Assembly: GCA_004194705.1 (NCBI GenBank)
Contig: SADC01000941.1
Span: 90,598-154,597, forward strand
Reading direction: 5' to 3'
Source of the DNA: Ditylenchus dipsaci
Taxonomy: Eukaryota > Nematoda > Chromadorea > Rhabditida > Anguinidae
Length of the DNA stretch: 64,000 nt
The notes beneath the pieces were generated by a model that saw only the letters and a program-made list of their open reading frames with translations, did not search any database and had not been told where the DNA came from. Position 1 is the stretch's first letter. Every line of letters starts with the position of its first letter. Made by a program: the position numbers and the translations under genes. This document shows, piece after piece, positions 23,005 through 32,460 of the stretch.

Positions 23005-23248
23005 TGCATATTGTCTAAAGATTTTAGTCTTATTAGTACGTTTTCTGCTCGATGATGTCTACGATGCATATTATATGCTGTGTGCATTATCCGCAAAATA
23101 CGCATATTGGGTATTTTTTCTTTGGGTATTTTGATCCTGCACCCAGAACTAAAGCATAAAAAATATCCTTGCAAACTTTATCGAGTGAAATCACATTCCA
23201 ACCACTTTTGTAAGAAAGGCAAATAGCAGAGAAATAAAAAACAGGCTG

Positions 23249-23328
23249 GGGCGAATTGTTAGCTCATATGGTTGGAGCGCCGATTTGCAAGAAACACATC
23301 AAGGGATCGAGCCGACACAAACGCTCAC
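23249..23328 (+). other. tRNA-like sequence (Cys/Ala-like loop), decayed
   Basis: TTAGCTCATATGGTTGGAGCG is a good A-box/D-arm, followed by a loop TTGCAAG (GCA would be the anticodon) and GGGATCGAGCC as a weak B box. The anticodon stem and acceptor do not pair. tRNA pseudogene or SINE head. Confidence 0.4.
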
Positions 23329-24192
23329 TCTTTAGACCGATAGAAAAATGTTTTTAGAGTCGTTATAATTTTTTAAGAAATCGAATCGAGCCATTAAAAC
23401 AGCGTACGGTAGCAACAAAGAGTAAAGTGACAAAAAGTCAAATTTCGGCCAAAATGTTTTTTCCCTAATATGTCTATATTATATGCATCTATCGGAACTC
23501 TGAGACGTGTTCTTTTCATATTTTCACAATACACAAAAAACAAAACGTGACAAAACTTCCTTTCGAAAAACCCAATTTAAGCCAAGTACAGATAAGATAG
23601 TGTGATTTGATCTATATATCTGAGGAAAATTACAGGTTCCAAGAGTGGTGAAAAAATTAGATGAGACTGAATCGTGGATGTTAAGAACAAATAAAATGAA
23701 CTTAAACTGAACAATAAAACAAATTATTTCAGGTTCCAGAATCAAAAAATACTGGAAAAAATGCGAAATCCAACCTAGAGAAAAGTTCGGAAAGAACAAG
23801 ACCAAAAGTTTCTACTTTTTTCGAAAAAATCAAAAGTAAATTACATAAAAAGAAAAAAAATCCGTTTCTAAAAGATACAAAATGTAAAATATTTGTCAAA
23901 AATGTGACATTTTTTGAAAGAACATATGAATTTCAGTTTGGATAGTATAGTAAAAAGTAACTTCTTCAGTTCCCCATGCTGAGATTTTAGAAAACTGACG
24001 TGAAATCACCTTCTGAATTAACTTTTTGTGCTTAACACTTTAAAAGAAGCATATATGTAAAAGACTTTCACAGAAACGATTCTAGCATTTTTGTTTGGTC
24101 ATTCTTAAAATTAAAAAAAAATGCCTCCCACTTCTCAGGAGTAAATGGTTAATTTAAAGTATCTGCCTTAACAAATTATGCACATTGAACAG
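23329..24192. other. Gene-free stretch
   Basis: AT-rich; no supported gene or repeat. Confidence 0.5.
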
Positions 24193-24200
24193 CTTTTACC

Positions 24201-24557
24201 GGCTGTACGAAATTTGGTAACAAAACATTTTGGTAACAGCGAAATTTGGTAACAGCGAAATTTGGTAACAAACATTTTGGTAACAGCGAAAGTTGGTAAC
24301 AGCGAAATTGGTAACCAACATTTTGGTAACGTAGATAGAAAGAAAGAAGTGTTGTTAAAATTCACCGTTACCAAAAAAAATTTTCTTATTAATTTTTTAA
24401 TTTTAATTTTCTTCAAAAAATTTGTTACCAAATTTCGCTGTTACCAAATTTCGCTGTTATCAAATTTCGCTGTTACCAAAAAAATTTTGTTACCAAATTT
24501 CGCTGTTACCAAATTTCGCTGTTACCAAAATGTTTTGTTACCAAATTTCGTACAGCC
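24201..24557. mobile_element. Foldback hAT-like MITE built of GGTAACAGCGAAATTT words
   Basis: Termini GGCTGTACGAAATTTGG and its exact reverse. Each ~125-bp arm is made of tandem TTTGGTAACAGCGAAA units (about seven on each side) in opposite orientation around a 90-bp AT-rich centre. CTTTTACC precedes and CTTTTTACC follows, an 8-bp target duplication with one T indel, which suits hAT. Open frames reading VTKFRCYQISLL repeats are translations of this array, not proteins. Confidence 0.85.
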
Positions 24558-24574
24558 CTTTTTACCTTCCGAAG

Positions 24575-24725
24575 TCTGCCGCACGTAGAAACTCTGGCAT
24601 GCATGTGCTTTTCATGCATCCAGTGTCGCTTGCGATAGACTAGAAAACGCACGCACAGACCTTTCTGGCACGTGTGTCTGAGCAAGATTCTTGATTTAAA
24701 ATGCATTTAGAGAGTCTTTTGCCTA
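24575..24725. repeat. Dispersed repeat R3 copy
   Basis: GTAGAAACTCTGGCATGCATGTGCTTTTCATGCATCCAG and AGCAAGATTCTTGATT match the R3 group. Confidence 0.6.
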
Positions 24726-25879
24726 GCTCCGGTGAGCGAAATGTAAATTATCTCGATAAAATAGTTCTTGAAAACCATCGCTCCCTGCAGCGTGAGAAGA
24801 ATTTGTTTTCAACAAAATTTGAAAATTTCTAGCTAGAAGGTGTAATAAGTGCCCAAAAAACGAGTTCAGGAAGTGGTTTTTTAGGCCACTTGTCAGAAAA
24901 TCCGAGTATGCGGGAAAGAGGTTCGTTTAGCTAGAAAAGGACCGTAAAAAGATTTGAAAACTTTTTTAGATAGCGTTTTTACAATATTTTTCGAAGATGA
25001 TGTTTGAATGATATGTAGTTTTAGTATTCGCAATAAAGTCAAACCTTTAAAGAGACATTGTCCGGCTTCCTCATGAATTGGGGTCGAGAAACCCGAATTT
25101 GAGGTAATCTCTTTCATCTCAGCACTCTGCATGAGGGTTGGATTCTATACTGAAGCACAATTATTTTTAAATAAGATTCTCAACATTTTCATGCTTGATG
25201 ACGTTGATAAACACTCATATATTGTATCGCATCTATTTCCTTTAGAGAGCAGTTCGAAAATTTCTTGGTTAATAGTAGCCAACTTAAAATGTTTATTATC
25301 ACCGTAAGTTCATGTGTACAGTTTGACACAAAAAACAGTCACATTTAAAAAAAATATGTACGTAAGTCCTTGCCTGGCCGATTTCCAAAATTTTCAGAAA
25401 TCTCCGCAGTATATGATTTATTTATTCCAACCATAATTTATCTAACTTTCGCTGTATATTTTATGTGTTATACTAGTTGCTGGGTTTAAGAAGAGATTCT
25501 GTTCTCACAGAATTTACACGAGATTTCGACACAAATTTTTTTGAAACTTTTTTATATTAAAACGTGCTACTCGCGTCGTACTGGCGCTAGATGGTCGCTC
25601 AAACGGCCAAAATTTCACAACAATTTTTTTTCATTCAACAATATATGCTGTGCTATTTTGTGTTGGTATTTTTGTTAATTAAAATGCTCTTAAAAGTTCA
25701 AGATTGATTTTTAGACAAAGACAAGACAGAATTTTCGAATGATATGGTTCCTAAAAAAATTTCACTTTTTGAAAATTTCGAACGAGAAATTTTTTCCGGA
25801 CTTTTCCGGTCCGACCTTTCGAAAACGAGGTGGCAGCCGGGTCAGCAAAATATGACCGATGTGGTTGGGTAGCAAAGAA
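24726..25879. other. Gene-free stretch
   Basis: No supported coding sequence; open frame 24893-25132 lacks domain or splice support. Confidence 0.5.
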
Positions 25880-26180
25880 ACCAGCTAAAGTTCACCCCCG
25901 ATATAAGGCCATTCTATACAAAGCCACCCTCTGATATAAGGCCACCTTAAAAGGTCCCCGGCAATTTAATTACCCTTGCTTAGGCCGGTCCTTCTCTTTG
26001 AGAAACAATTTTAAGTTAGCGTAAAATTTTGTAAAAAATTGAATTTCATAGAAAATGTGCATACGTCTTCGCTTTTTGGACTCACGTTTATGGTTTTTTT
26101 GTACAATCCGAGACACCTTTTTTTGATCCCGCTGTTGTTTTAAGATGACTAAAAGCTTGTGTCCAATCAGTAGATTTTTA
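25880..26180 (+). repeat. Dispersed repeat, paired with 50190-50460
   Basis: Starts with CGATATAAGGCCACC-type words, then ACAATTTTAAGTTAGCGT, GTACAATCCGAGACACC and AAGATGACTAAAAGCTTGTG, all recognisable in the other copy. Confidence 0.7.
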
Positions 26181-26245
26181 CCTTCACTCTTACTCTTCAT
26201 TGAACAGCCGACAATCCTTTCACTCTCACTTTCACTTTCTATTTA

Positions 26246-26520
26246 AGATTCTCGGTGTATACCTTTCAATTTTTTTGCATTAGCATGTAGCTCTGAATCT
26301 CTAGTTTCTGATAAGCTATCAACTAGCTTGATACAGTTTCGAAAAATGGAAGAACAATTTATTTTGAAAAAAAGGTGTAGTTTTGAAAAACCCAATTTTT
26401 CTCCCGTTTTTCAAAATTGTATCAAGTTAGTAAATAGCTTATCAGAAAATAGAGATTCAGGGCTACATGCTAATGCAAAAAAATAAAAAAATTGAAAAAT
26501 ATACACCGAGAACGAAAAAT
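26246..26520. mobile_element. Palindromic MITE, ~270 bp
   Basis: Arms of about 100 bp: TTCTCGGTGTATACCTTTCA, GCATTAGCATGTAGC and CTGATAAGCTATCAACTAG on the left recur inverted on the right. Followed at 26519-26690 by TTTGACGGG and GAGGGCG words. Confidence 0.7.
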
Positions 26521-26844
26521 TTGACGGGAAAATTTTGAAAATTTGACGGGAGATTTAATGATTTTGACGGGTGTTTTCGATTTGAGCCAATAAAAAATAA
26601 TTTAAACTCGCAAGACAAAATAATTTCACTGGATAAAAACAAAATTTGAGGGCGGAAATCATGAATTCGAGGGCGTAAATGAGCAAGTAAAATACGGTTA
26701 AAACTTTTCGTTTTTATAAAAAAAAATTAAGACCTAATTATATATTGAGCCTAGATCAGGTATTAATTAAATTTTTTTCTGACCATAAAATATGACTATT
26801 AATTCAACGATGACTACAGTTACTGCTGTGAAAAAACATTAGAC

Positions 26845-26945
26845 GTCTAATTAATTGGACGCCTAAAATTTTTAATCGAGTCCATAGGACGCCGGATTTT
26901 TCTATTGGACGCCTAAAGCGACAATGGACGCCCAAAGTAGAGTAG
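26845..26945. repeat. TTGGACGCCTAAA word repeat
   Basis: Four to five TGGACGCCTAAA-like words within 90 bp; another short-word array. Confidence 0.5.
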
Positions 26946-27029
26946 CACTGACAATTGACTCATGAGATTCCAAGCTTTTATTAAAAAAAATTGACCGGAA
27001 AACAAACAAGAACACTTTAAAAAACTAAA

Positions 27030-27284
27030 TACCGTATTTCCTCTAATAACTCACCCTGCTCTAATAACTCACCCCCCTCAACTTTGAGAGTCTATATCTC
27101 AGCTCGGAACAAATATTTTGCAAAGCTGTTTATTGCGTTTTCTTAATTCCCACGAGCTCTACCGATTCCGGTTTTTAAATTTCATATTTTCACCCAAAAA
27201 TCTCGAGATCGACCTCAAATTTTTCCGATTTTCAGCGATCCAAAAAATAACTCACCCGGGTGAGTTATTAGAGGAAATACGGTA
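27030..27284 (+). mobile_element. Full-length MITE, family A
   Basis: 255 bp between TACCGTATTTCCTCTAATAA and its reverse TTATTAGAGGAAATACGGTA. Subterminal CTCACCC words; interior TATATCTCAGCTCGGAACAA and CCACGAGCTCTACCGATTCC. TA at both edges. A second copy is at 29479-29731 and half copies lie in the palindrome arms. Confidence 0.85.
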
Positions 27285-28257
27285 GATCAAATGTCCACAG
27301 ACAATTAAACAAGCAAATTATCTCTGATACTACAGAGGAGATAAACTCATTTTTTGTGATGTTATTTAAAAATTATATAATTTTTTTATAAATACAATTT
27401 TTATTTACACACATACATTTGGTACAGTGTTAAGTTTTTTAAATTTAAACACATAGTTATGGAAACGATAAAATTTCCTCACATGTTAATAATTTTTTTA
27501 TTTACTTTTTGCGATGAGAAAAAATTGATAACAGATTAACATCATTAATTACTTATAAATATTTTAATAAATGCCTACATTCATTTAATCTGAATTCAAA
27601 AAAACGAGTATTATTCGAATGTGTTCGCTCTTTATGTATTCCAGGGTTCCCCCCTATTCCCCCCAAAAATATCTTGGTCCTCTGTTTTTTTCGAAAAAAA
27701 TTCGAAAAGTGCTTGGTCATCAACTTTTTCTGATCAACCATGAGCTCACAACCAGTGATGTTCCGGCGCCGAGATCGAGTGCCTCCGTCAAAAAAAGTCA
27801 TGTTATTTTAATAATTCGACGTGTTTCCTGACACCTATTTACCTCGAAGGTAGGTAGGTACCTAGGTATCCACCTCCGGTTCACGAAAATTCTGCGTTAC
27901 GTGAAAGTTAAATCAAACCATGCTATCCTACCCAGAATCATGAGCTGAGCACGGTTTGGTAGGCGGTACGATGAGCACGAAAAACTGCACCACATATAGT
28001 TCCGAAGCAATTGAAAACACCAGTTTTGGAGTTTTAAGCAAAAGTCCAAAAAAAATAAAAAAAAATATCCTAAAACCATTTTGACGTGAAACTCTTTCTT
28101 TTCTAGTGAAACTAAAAAATCGTGTTCAGCGTAGTCAAATTGCTCATACAAATGCCCCTCAAAGTAAAAATATACTTTCAAATTTTGAATATCGCTCGAG
28201 ACAAAAAGTATTAAATTAAATTAAATTTAAATAATAAATAAATTTAAATTAAAATGA
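27285..28257. other. Gene-free stretch
   Basis: AT-rich. The one-arm R4 motif near 28110-28190 (AATCGTGTTCAGCGTAGTC) is the only repeat recognised. Confidence 0.5.
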
Positions 28258-28348
28258 CTAGAATGAACTCTCGATTTAGTGTACACTTGATTTAGTGTAC
28301 ACCTGGAGCCGGTCCCCAGAGTGTACACTAAATCGGGAGTTGACTGTA
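28258..28348 (+). mobile_element. Short Tigger-like MITE
   Basis: TGAACTCTCGATTTAGTG and CTAAATCGGGAGTTGACTG are imperfect inverted ends flanked by TA; GATTTAGTGTACAC is repeated inside. Confidence 0.6.
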
Positions 28349-28629
28349 TTTAAAAGGAGGCGAATTTCTCGACACACCCTGTACTATTATCTTATCTTTA
28401 CTGCTTTCAAAATACCTTGCTTAACTATCCTACTGTCAACCACTTTTGAAGTTTTTTCTCCTGATAAACATTTAAAAAATTTACCTGCAACAAGTTTAGT
28501 TCATATAATAGACTATATTTTCAACCATAATCCATGCAATTCAACACAAAGGTCAGTGCTGAATCACTTTTCCAAGTGCAACACCATTAGATAGTCCTGC
28601 TCTTCTAGTTTCTTTAGAAATTAAATAAC

Positions 28630-28938
28630 ATTTTGACGTGAAAAGCTCGCCAACTTTTAAATCTGACACCAGATTCGTGTTCAGCATAGCCGATTCACTC
28701 GAGAAAGTGGCATTAGAATTATAAAGTCAATGTCAAATTTCACATTCCTTTCGAGACAAAAAATATTCGAATTGAATTTATTTTTAAATTCAAAAGTTTT
28801 TTGTCTCGAAAAGATTTTTAAATTTTACATTGTGTTCTTGTTCGAAGAGAAGTTTCTACATTAAATCGGTCATACTGAGCACGAATCTGGTGTCAGAATT
28901 CGAAGTTGACAAGTCTTTAACGTCAAACTTTTTTTAAG
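28630..28938. mobile_element. Palindromic repeat R4
   Basis: Inverted arms: TTGACGTGAAAAGCTCGCC...CAGATTCGTGTTCAGCAT on the left, TGAGCACGAATCTGGTGTCAG...TTAACGTCAAA on the right, around TTTTGTCTCGAAA motifs. Single-arm relatives occur at about 28110, 43815, 45330, 56300, 57865 and 58260. Confidence 0.65.
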
Positions 28939-29478
28939 ACATTTTTTGCGTACTTTCTTCCTTTGGCTAGACAGTCCAAAAAGCTCATTCCATATAATTT
29001 TAAATCACTAAATGGTGTTATTTTTCATTCCCATTCTAAATCTTATCTCTGTTTCATGGCTACACGCTTCTGTGAAAAAATTTGCTACACTTTTTGTACA
29101 TTTGTAGTTTTGAAAAAACAACCTAAATTGGTTTTTACAAAAGGCTTTCTTATGAATACAAAAAAGACATTGCACTAAATAAATTTGCTGCTCACCAGAC
29201 TAAAGAACGAACCATCCATTTTTCCAAAAATCTCTGTGTTGTTAAAGTGCTGAACTCTGATCAAAACTTTTGACCAGTTGAAGCGATGAATTTATTCCCT
29301 AGACTGCCTAGTATGCAGCTCATTTCTTTTAAGCAATAAACCCTTCATTTTCATTATTCATAAATAAATAGAAGCTATTTAAGAAGCTCGGAGAACGTGC
29401 TTTCGAAAAGTATGATAGATGTGCAGGAGTGAACATAGAAAGTTACTTGAAATGTTTCTTAGACAAACGCCTGATAAT
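28939..29478. other. Gene-free stretch
   Basis: Open frame 28963-29178 has no support from domains, splice sites or neighbours. Confidence 0.45.
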
Positions 29479-29731
29479 TACCGTATTTTATCTAATAGCT
29501 CACTTGTCTCTATTAACTCGCCCTCTCTACTTTGAGGGCCCATATCTCAGCCCTAAGCAAATATTTTACATCTTTTTTATTGCATTTTCTTAACTCCCGC
29601 GAGCTCTACCGATTCCACTGTTTAGATTTTAGTTAAGCACCCAAAAATCTCAAGATCGACCTCAAAATTTCCCGATTTTCACGGGGTTAAAAAATCACTC
29701 ACCCGGGCAAGCTATCAAAGAAGATACGGTA
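29479..29731 (+). mobile_element. Full-length MITE, family A
   Basis: TACCGTATTTTATCTAATAG to CTATCAAAGAAGATACGGTA, with the same interior as 27030-27284 (CATATCTCAGCC, GCGAGCTCTACCGATTCC) but more diverged. Confidence 0.8.
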
Positions 29732-29981
29732 TGCAGCAACCAAATAAAAATAACATCATTGTGCTTACAAGTGAGCTCAGATCCCGAAAGTCGGACTTTT
29801 TACGTCACTTAATTCGTGCAACCCTGCTTGAAACAACCTCCTCGACACGATAGGCATGAAGGAAATTGAGGTTAAAAATCGAGGTAACAAAATTTTCTTA
29901 TACCTGGCTTTAAATTACCGAAAATCAATTTCAATAAAAACGTTTATTCAAATTATGACAAACATAATCGTGAAATCTTCT

Positions 29982-30357
29982 TTAAAGACATACTTGTGAC
30001 GACACACAACGTTGTAAAACAGTTATATAATGCTTTTCATTGATTTCTTTGGAGTAGTATTGCAAGGATTCTTTAGTTAAGCGATTGGTCAACTGGAAAT
30101 GTTTGTTGATATCATATGAAGAACTGTCTTCACGCATGATCAGCTGGAAAGAGCATGGAGATTCAGATGAAGAGAAGCGCTAAATTAGAAAAAAATATTT
30201 TTGTTTGTCTAGCAATAAAAACTCTTACACGTTTGACTAAACCAAGCAATTCGTTAATTCTCTGACTCGTTAATCCATTTACCTGAACTTCTGTAGTACT
30301 CTGCTTTTCTTCTGGGATGCTTTCCAAATAATCCAACAAATCAACAAATTGCATGCC
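29982..30357 (-). CDS. 3' exons of an unrecognised spliced gene
   Basis: Two minus-strand exons join in phase 0. The first (30357-30229) starts after CATTTCAAG and reads VDLLDYLESIPEEKQS and QRINELLGLVKR. A GTAAGA donor and TTCTAATTTAG acceptor bound a 49-bp intron. The second (30179-29982) reads RFSSSESPCSFQLIMRED, YDINKHFQLTNRLTKES, EKHYITVLQRC and stops. The 108 residues are uninterrupted and look like a well-behaved soluble, mostly helical C-terminus, unlike the decayed frames nearby. No family is recognised. Earlier exons must lie upstream on this strand, i.e. beyond 30358, exactly where Polinton DNA begins, so the element probably sits in or has cut this gene. Confidence 0.55.
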
Positions 30358-30444
30358 CTTGAAATGTAGAAACTTTATTGTAAAACGCAGTTAAGCAAAG
30401 GAAACGAGTGGAATGGGAATCGCGCGTTCGCCAATTTAATACGA

Positions 30445-30959
30445 ATGAATAGGTATAAGTGGCTGCAAGTGAGCACATTGGACGAAGTGAACAGTTGTTG
30501 GAAGAATTATGCAATAATTTGGCTGTCACCGTCAACAAAAATCGATGAAAATTTATACCATTCGAGTGCCGGATTACTCGAACTTTTAGTAAAAAAATCA
30601 CCAAATTTTGCGCTTATATCAGAAAATGATAAGCAATTTTACTTTGAAATTTTGAACAACTCGAATGCAATTTTTCGAAATTTCGACCTCAATTCGAATC
30701 GGTATAATGCCGATTCGAGTAATAAGTGGAAATTCATAAAAAATGAATTATTACAAGTTAGTTCGACCCCAGTAAAAAGTCCGATAGATCCGAATACACT
30801 ATCGGAAAATTTGAAAATCTCAATCGATTTATTCAAATCGGGTAATAAAATGAGGGCGAAAAAATTTCAAGTCTTTTAGACGAATTATCGAAAAATGGTT
30901 CGATTTCAAAACAAGATATCGATCAAATTACTCGAAATATTGGTTTAAAACTAGACTAG
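30445..30959 (+). pseudogene. DUF8207-like Polinton protein
   Basis: Open from ATG 30445 (in-frame codons continue upstream, so the true start may lie earlier). The central block LLELLVKKSPNFALI ... DKQFYFEILNNSNAIFR followed by SSNKWKFIKNEL matches the layout of the 'GLWELI..K.P....YT..D...Y..IL..TNA..R' domain common in Polinton-encoded proteins of unknown function. One extra base in an A-run near 30855 moves the last 30 codons (SLLDELSKNGSISKQDI) into another frame, ending at TAG 30957. Role unknown. It is transcribed divergently to the host exons at 29982-30357 and convergently with the ATPase. Confidence 0.6.
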
Positions 30960-31115
30960 TATATTATACTAGTAAGTCTGAAATACTTAGTAGTATTTAG
31001 ACTACTAAGTATTTTCACTTGGTAGTATTTTATACTACTGAGTATTTTAAATTACTAGTAAAAATACTACTTTAAAAAGAATAGTAGTATCTTTTTACTA
31101 GTAAGTATTTTTTAT
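30957..31115. repeat. TACTAGTA/TAGTATTT palindromic cluster
   Basis: A dozen or so overlapping palindromic words (ACTAGT, TAGTACTA-like, AGTATTTTA) in about 150 bp, capable of many alternative hairpins. It lies between the convergent DUF8207-like and ATPase genes, so a shared terminator or packaging/replication site is possible. Confidence 0.6.
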
Positions 31116-31220
31116 CTTTTTCATCAATCGGATTACCGGTAACCGGAAAATGGAAAATACCCTGTATCCGATTGTTTTATAGCTTTAAGCATATCTTTCA
31201 GCTATAAAACGATAGGTGGG

Positions 31221-31395
31221 TGGATGGCGCAGTGGCTGTAATTCCGCTTTCTGATATAGACCGATTCTAAGGTTTATAGCAGATCAAAGGCGGTTGCTGC
31301 AACCTTTCCTACGGGATGCGCGAAAGTCTCCAACACCCCTGAATGGGATAGAGAAGTTACTCTCTCCCATTCGGGGCAATATTTCGGTAAAAACC
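31221..31395 (+). other. Structured noncoding segment with A-box-like motif
   Basis: GATGGCGCAGTGGCTG matches the Pol III A box. Downstream, GAATGGGATAGAGAAG pairs with CTCTCTCCCATTC with one bulge. No good B box, so not a tRNA. GC content is clearly above flanking Polinton DNA. Function unknown. Confidence 0.3.
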
Positions 31396-31530
31396 AAGGG
31401 GTTTTTGCAATTTTTTATCGCGGAAACGCATAAAACGCACACAAACGCACAAAATCGAATAAAAACGCAGACGCACATATACAAATGCTAAAAACGCGAT
31501 TTTTAAAAATTTTTTAAACTAAAAAATTTT

Positions 31531-32258
31531 TCAGCATTTCCGGTATTTTCCGTTCTTGATTTTGCTTGTTAAATCGATCGTGACGAAACCGTGATCGATT
31601 TCCCAACTTTTTTCACACAAATCAAAAAATTTTTCTTTTTTTAAATCTGAACAATGGTCGCGATAAATATGGTTTAAATCCGATCGATTCTGCTCAAAAA
31701 ATATGAACAAGTTGGCATTTTTCTCGAATCGTATTTTTGGTAGCTTTATGTAGCTTTCAGAAATGTAAAAGCTATCGATATTATTATGTCGACCGCGAGT
31801 ATAAAACGACTCGATTTTACTTTGCTTTTCTTCCAAAATGTCATCGAAAATAATCAAAGTTTTCAGTTTAGAATCGATTTCGGTCGGATCGGGTACATCT
31901 TTCGGGTCACTAAAACATTCGATTTTGATAATTTTTTCATTTTTTTCAGTTTTCTCGACTATAAATTTTTGTTCCACAATACAATTCAAAATCTGTTTTT
32001 TTCGACAAATTATGACGAAAACCTTCGACTGAAATCTTGTATAACGGTTGATCAAGCGATTTCGAGAAAATTATCAAAACTATTATAGTCGAGATAATCG
32101 GAATCACCAAACTTATTAAGCAATAAATTGAAAAATAAATTAGTTTTTCCGCAACCGGATTTACCGACAATACATCCTCGAATCGACTTCGGTAAGATTT
32201 CGGAATTTTTACGTTCGACGAAAGCGTTTTTTTTTGTCAAATCTAAAATTTCGTTCAT
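31531..32258 (-). pseudogene. Polinton packaging ATPase (A32/FtsK-HerA type)
   Basis: Starts MNEILDLTKKN at 32258. Walker A GKSGCGKT is at residues 32-39 and Walker B LIIFDDIL in the second half, followed by the hallmark TRGRHNN, a serine/tyrosine sensor stretch (YISESYIKLP), ANLFIFF and a C-terminal GKYR. In dsDNA viruses and Polintons this enzyme pumps the genome into capsids. The coding sequence is split over three frames (shifts near 32055 and about 31950). Total length agrees with the family. Minus strand, facing the DUF8207-like gene. Assignment is firm; activity is doubtful as read. Confidence 0.85.
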
Positions 32259-32297
32259 TTATATAGCGATATTTTTCTGCTATATAACATAATCGAG

Positions 32298-32460
32298 ATG
32301 GAATCATACTGTGTCAAATGTCGAATTAAAACGAATAGTAAAAATAATGTCGAACTTATGTCGAAAAACAATCGAAAAATGACACTAGGAAATTGTGTAT
32401 TTGTGACACTAAAAAGTGTCAATTTTCGAGTTCAAAAACAATCAGGCAAAAAAAACTGAT
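32298..32460 (+). pseudogene. Small zinc-ribbon protein (DUF5679-like)
   Basis: MESYCVKCRIKT gives the first CxxC at residues 5-8; KNNRKMTLGNC supplies the next cysteine, and after a one-base shift CDTKKCQF completes the ribbon. This matches small DUF5679-type proteins found beside Polinton and giant-virus genes (YCVKCK...KNGR...G.C..CGTK). Divergent from the ATPase, about 40 bp from its start, so they share a promoter region. It runs directly into the integrase and may have been fused to it. Confidence 0.55.

Larger units (their letters stand above)
21137..23143. mobile_element. 2.0-kb TIR element with 9-bp target duplication
   Basis: TIRs begin GGTGCAGAATCAAAATACC (21137) and, reversed from 23143, GGTGCAGGATCAAAATACC. 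Both run into AAATACCCAAAGACA-type words, repeated several times on the left. CAGAACTAA flanks both sides (21128-21136 and 23144-23152), a 9-bp direct duplication. Duplication size suits Mutator-like elements; 8 bp (hAT) cannot be excluded because neighbouring bases also match. No transposase of its own; a pogo-like element is nested inside. Confidence 0.75.
20770..23226 (+). pseudogene. Unrecognised coding sequence split by a transposon
   Basis: 20770-20924 reads open (KLADLILVPVEFGSKYR, AWNKYLKLYRELL). After an 8-T run the frame shifts by one and continues from 20926 (AKSEVGFCRKYDQYQNAYAN, then a charged HEKNKKHGDSQKK stretch) to VRPEL at 21136. The same peptide resumes at 23144 (PELKHKKYPCKLY) and ends at TAG 23224. 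The two halves meet exactly at the 9-bp duplication flanking the inserted element. No family is recognised. The T-run shift could be sequencing error or an intron ending TTTTTTTTCAAG. If a real gene, the allele is disrupted by the insertion. Confidence 0.45.

Noticed and set aside
24262..24643. Repetitive proteins reading VTKFRCYQISLLP
   Set aside because: They come from the GGTAACAGCGAAATTT array in both orientations; all frames of the array are open.
28295..28594. 99-codon open frame
   Set aside because: It begins inside a Tigger-like MITE and has no recognisable domain; kept out as chance.
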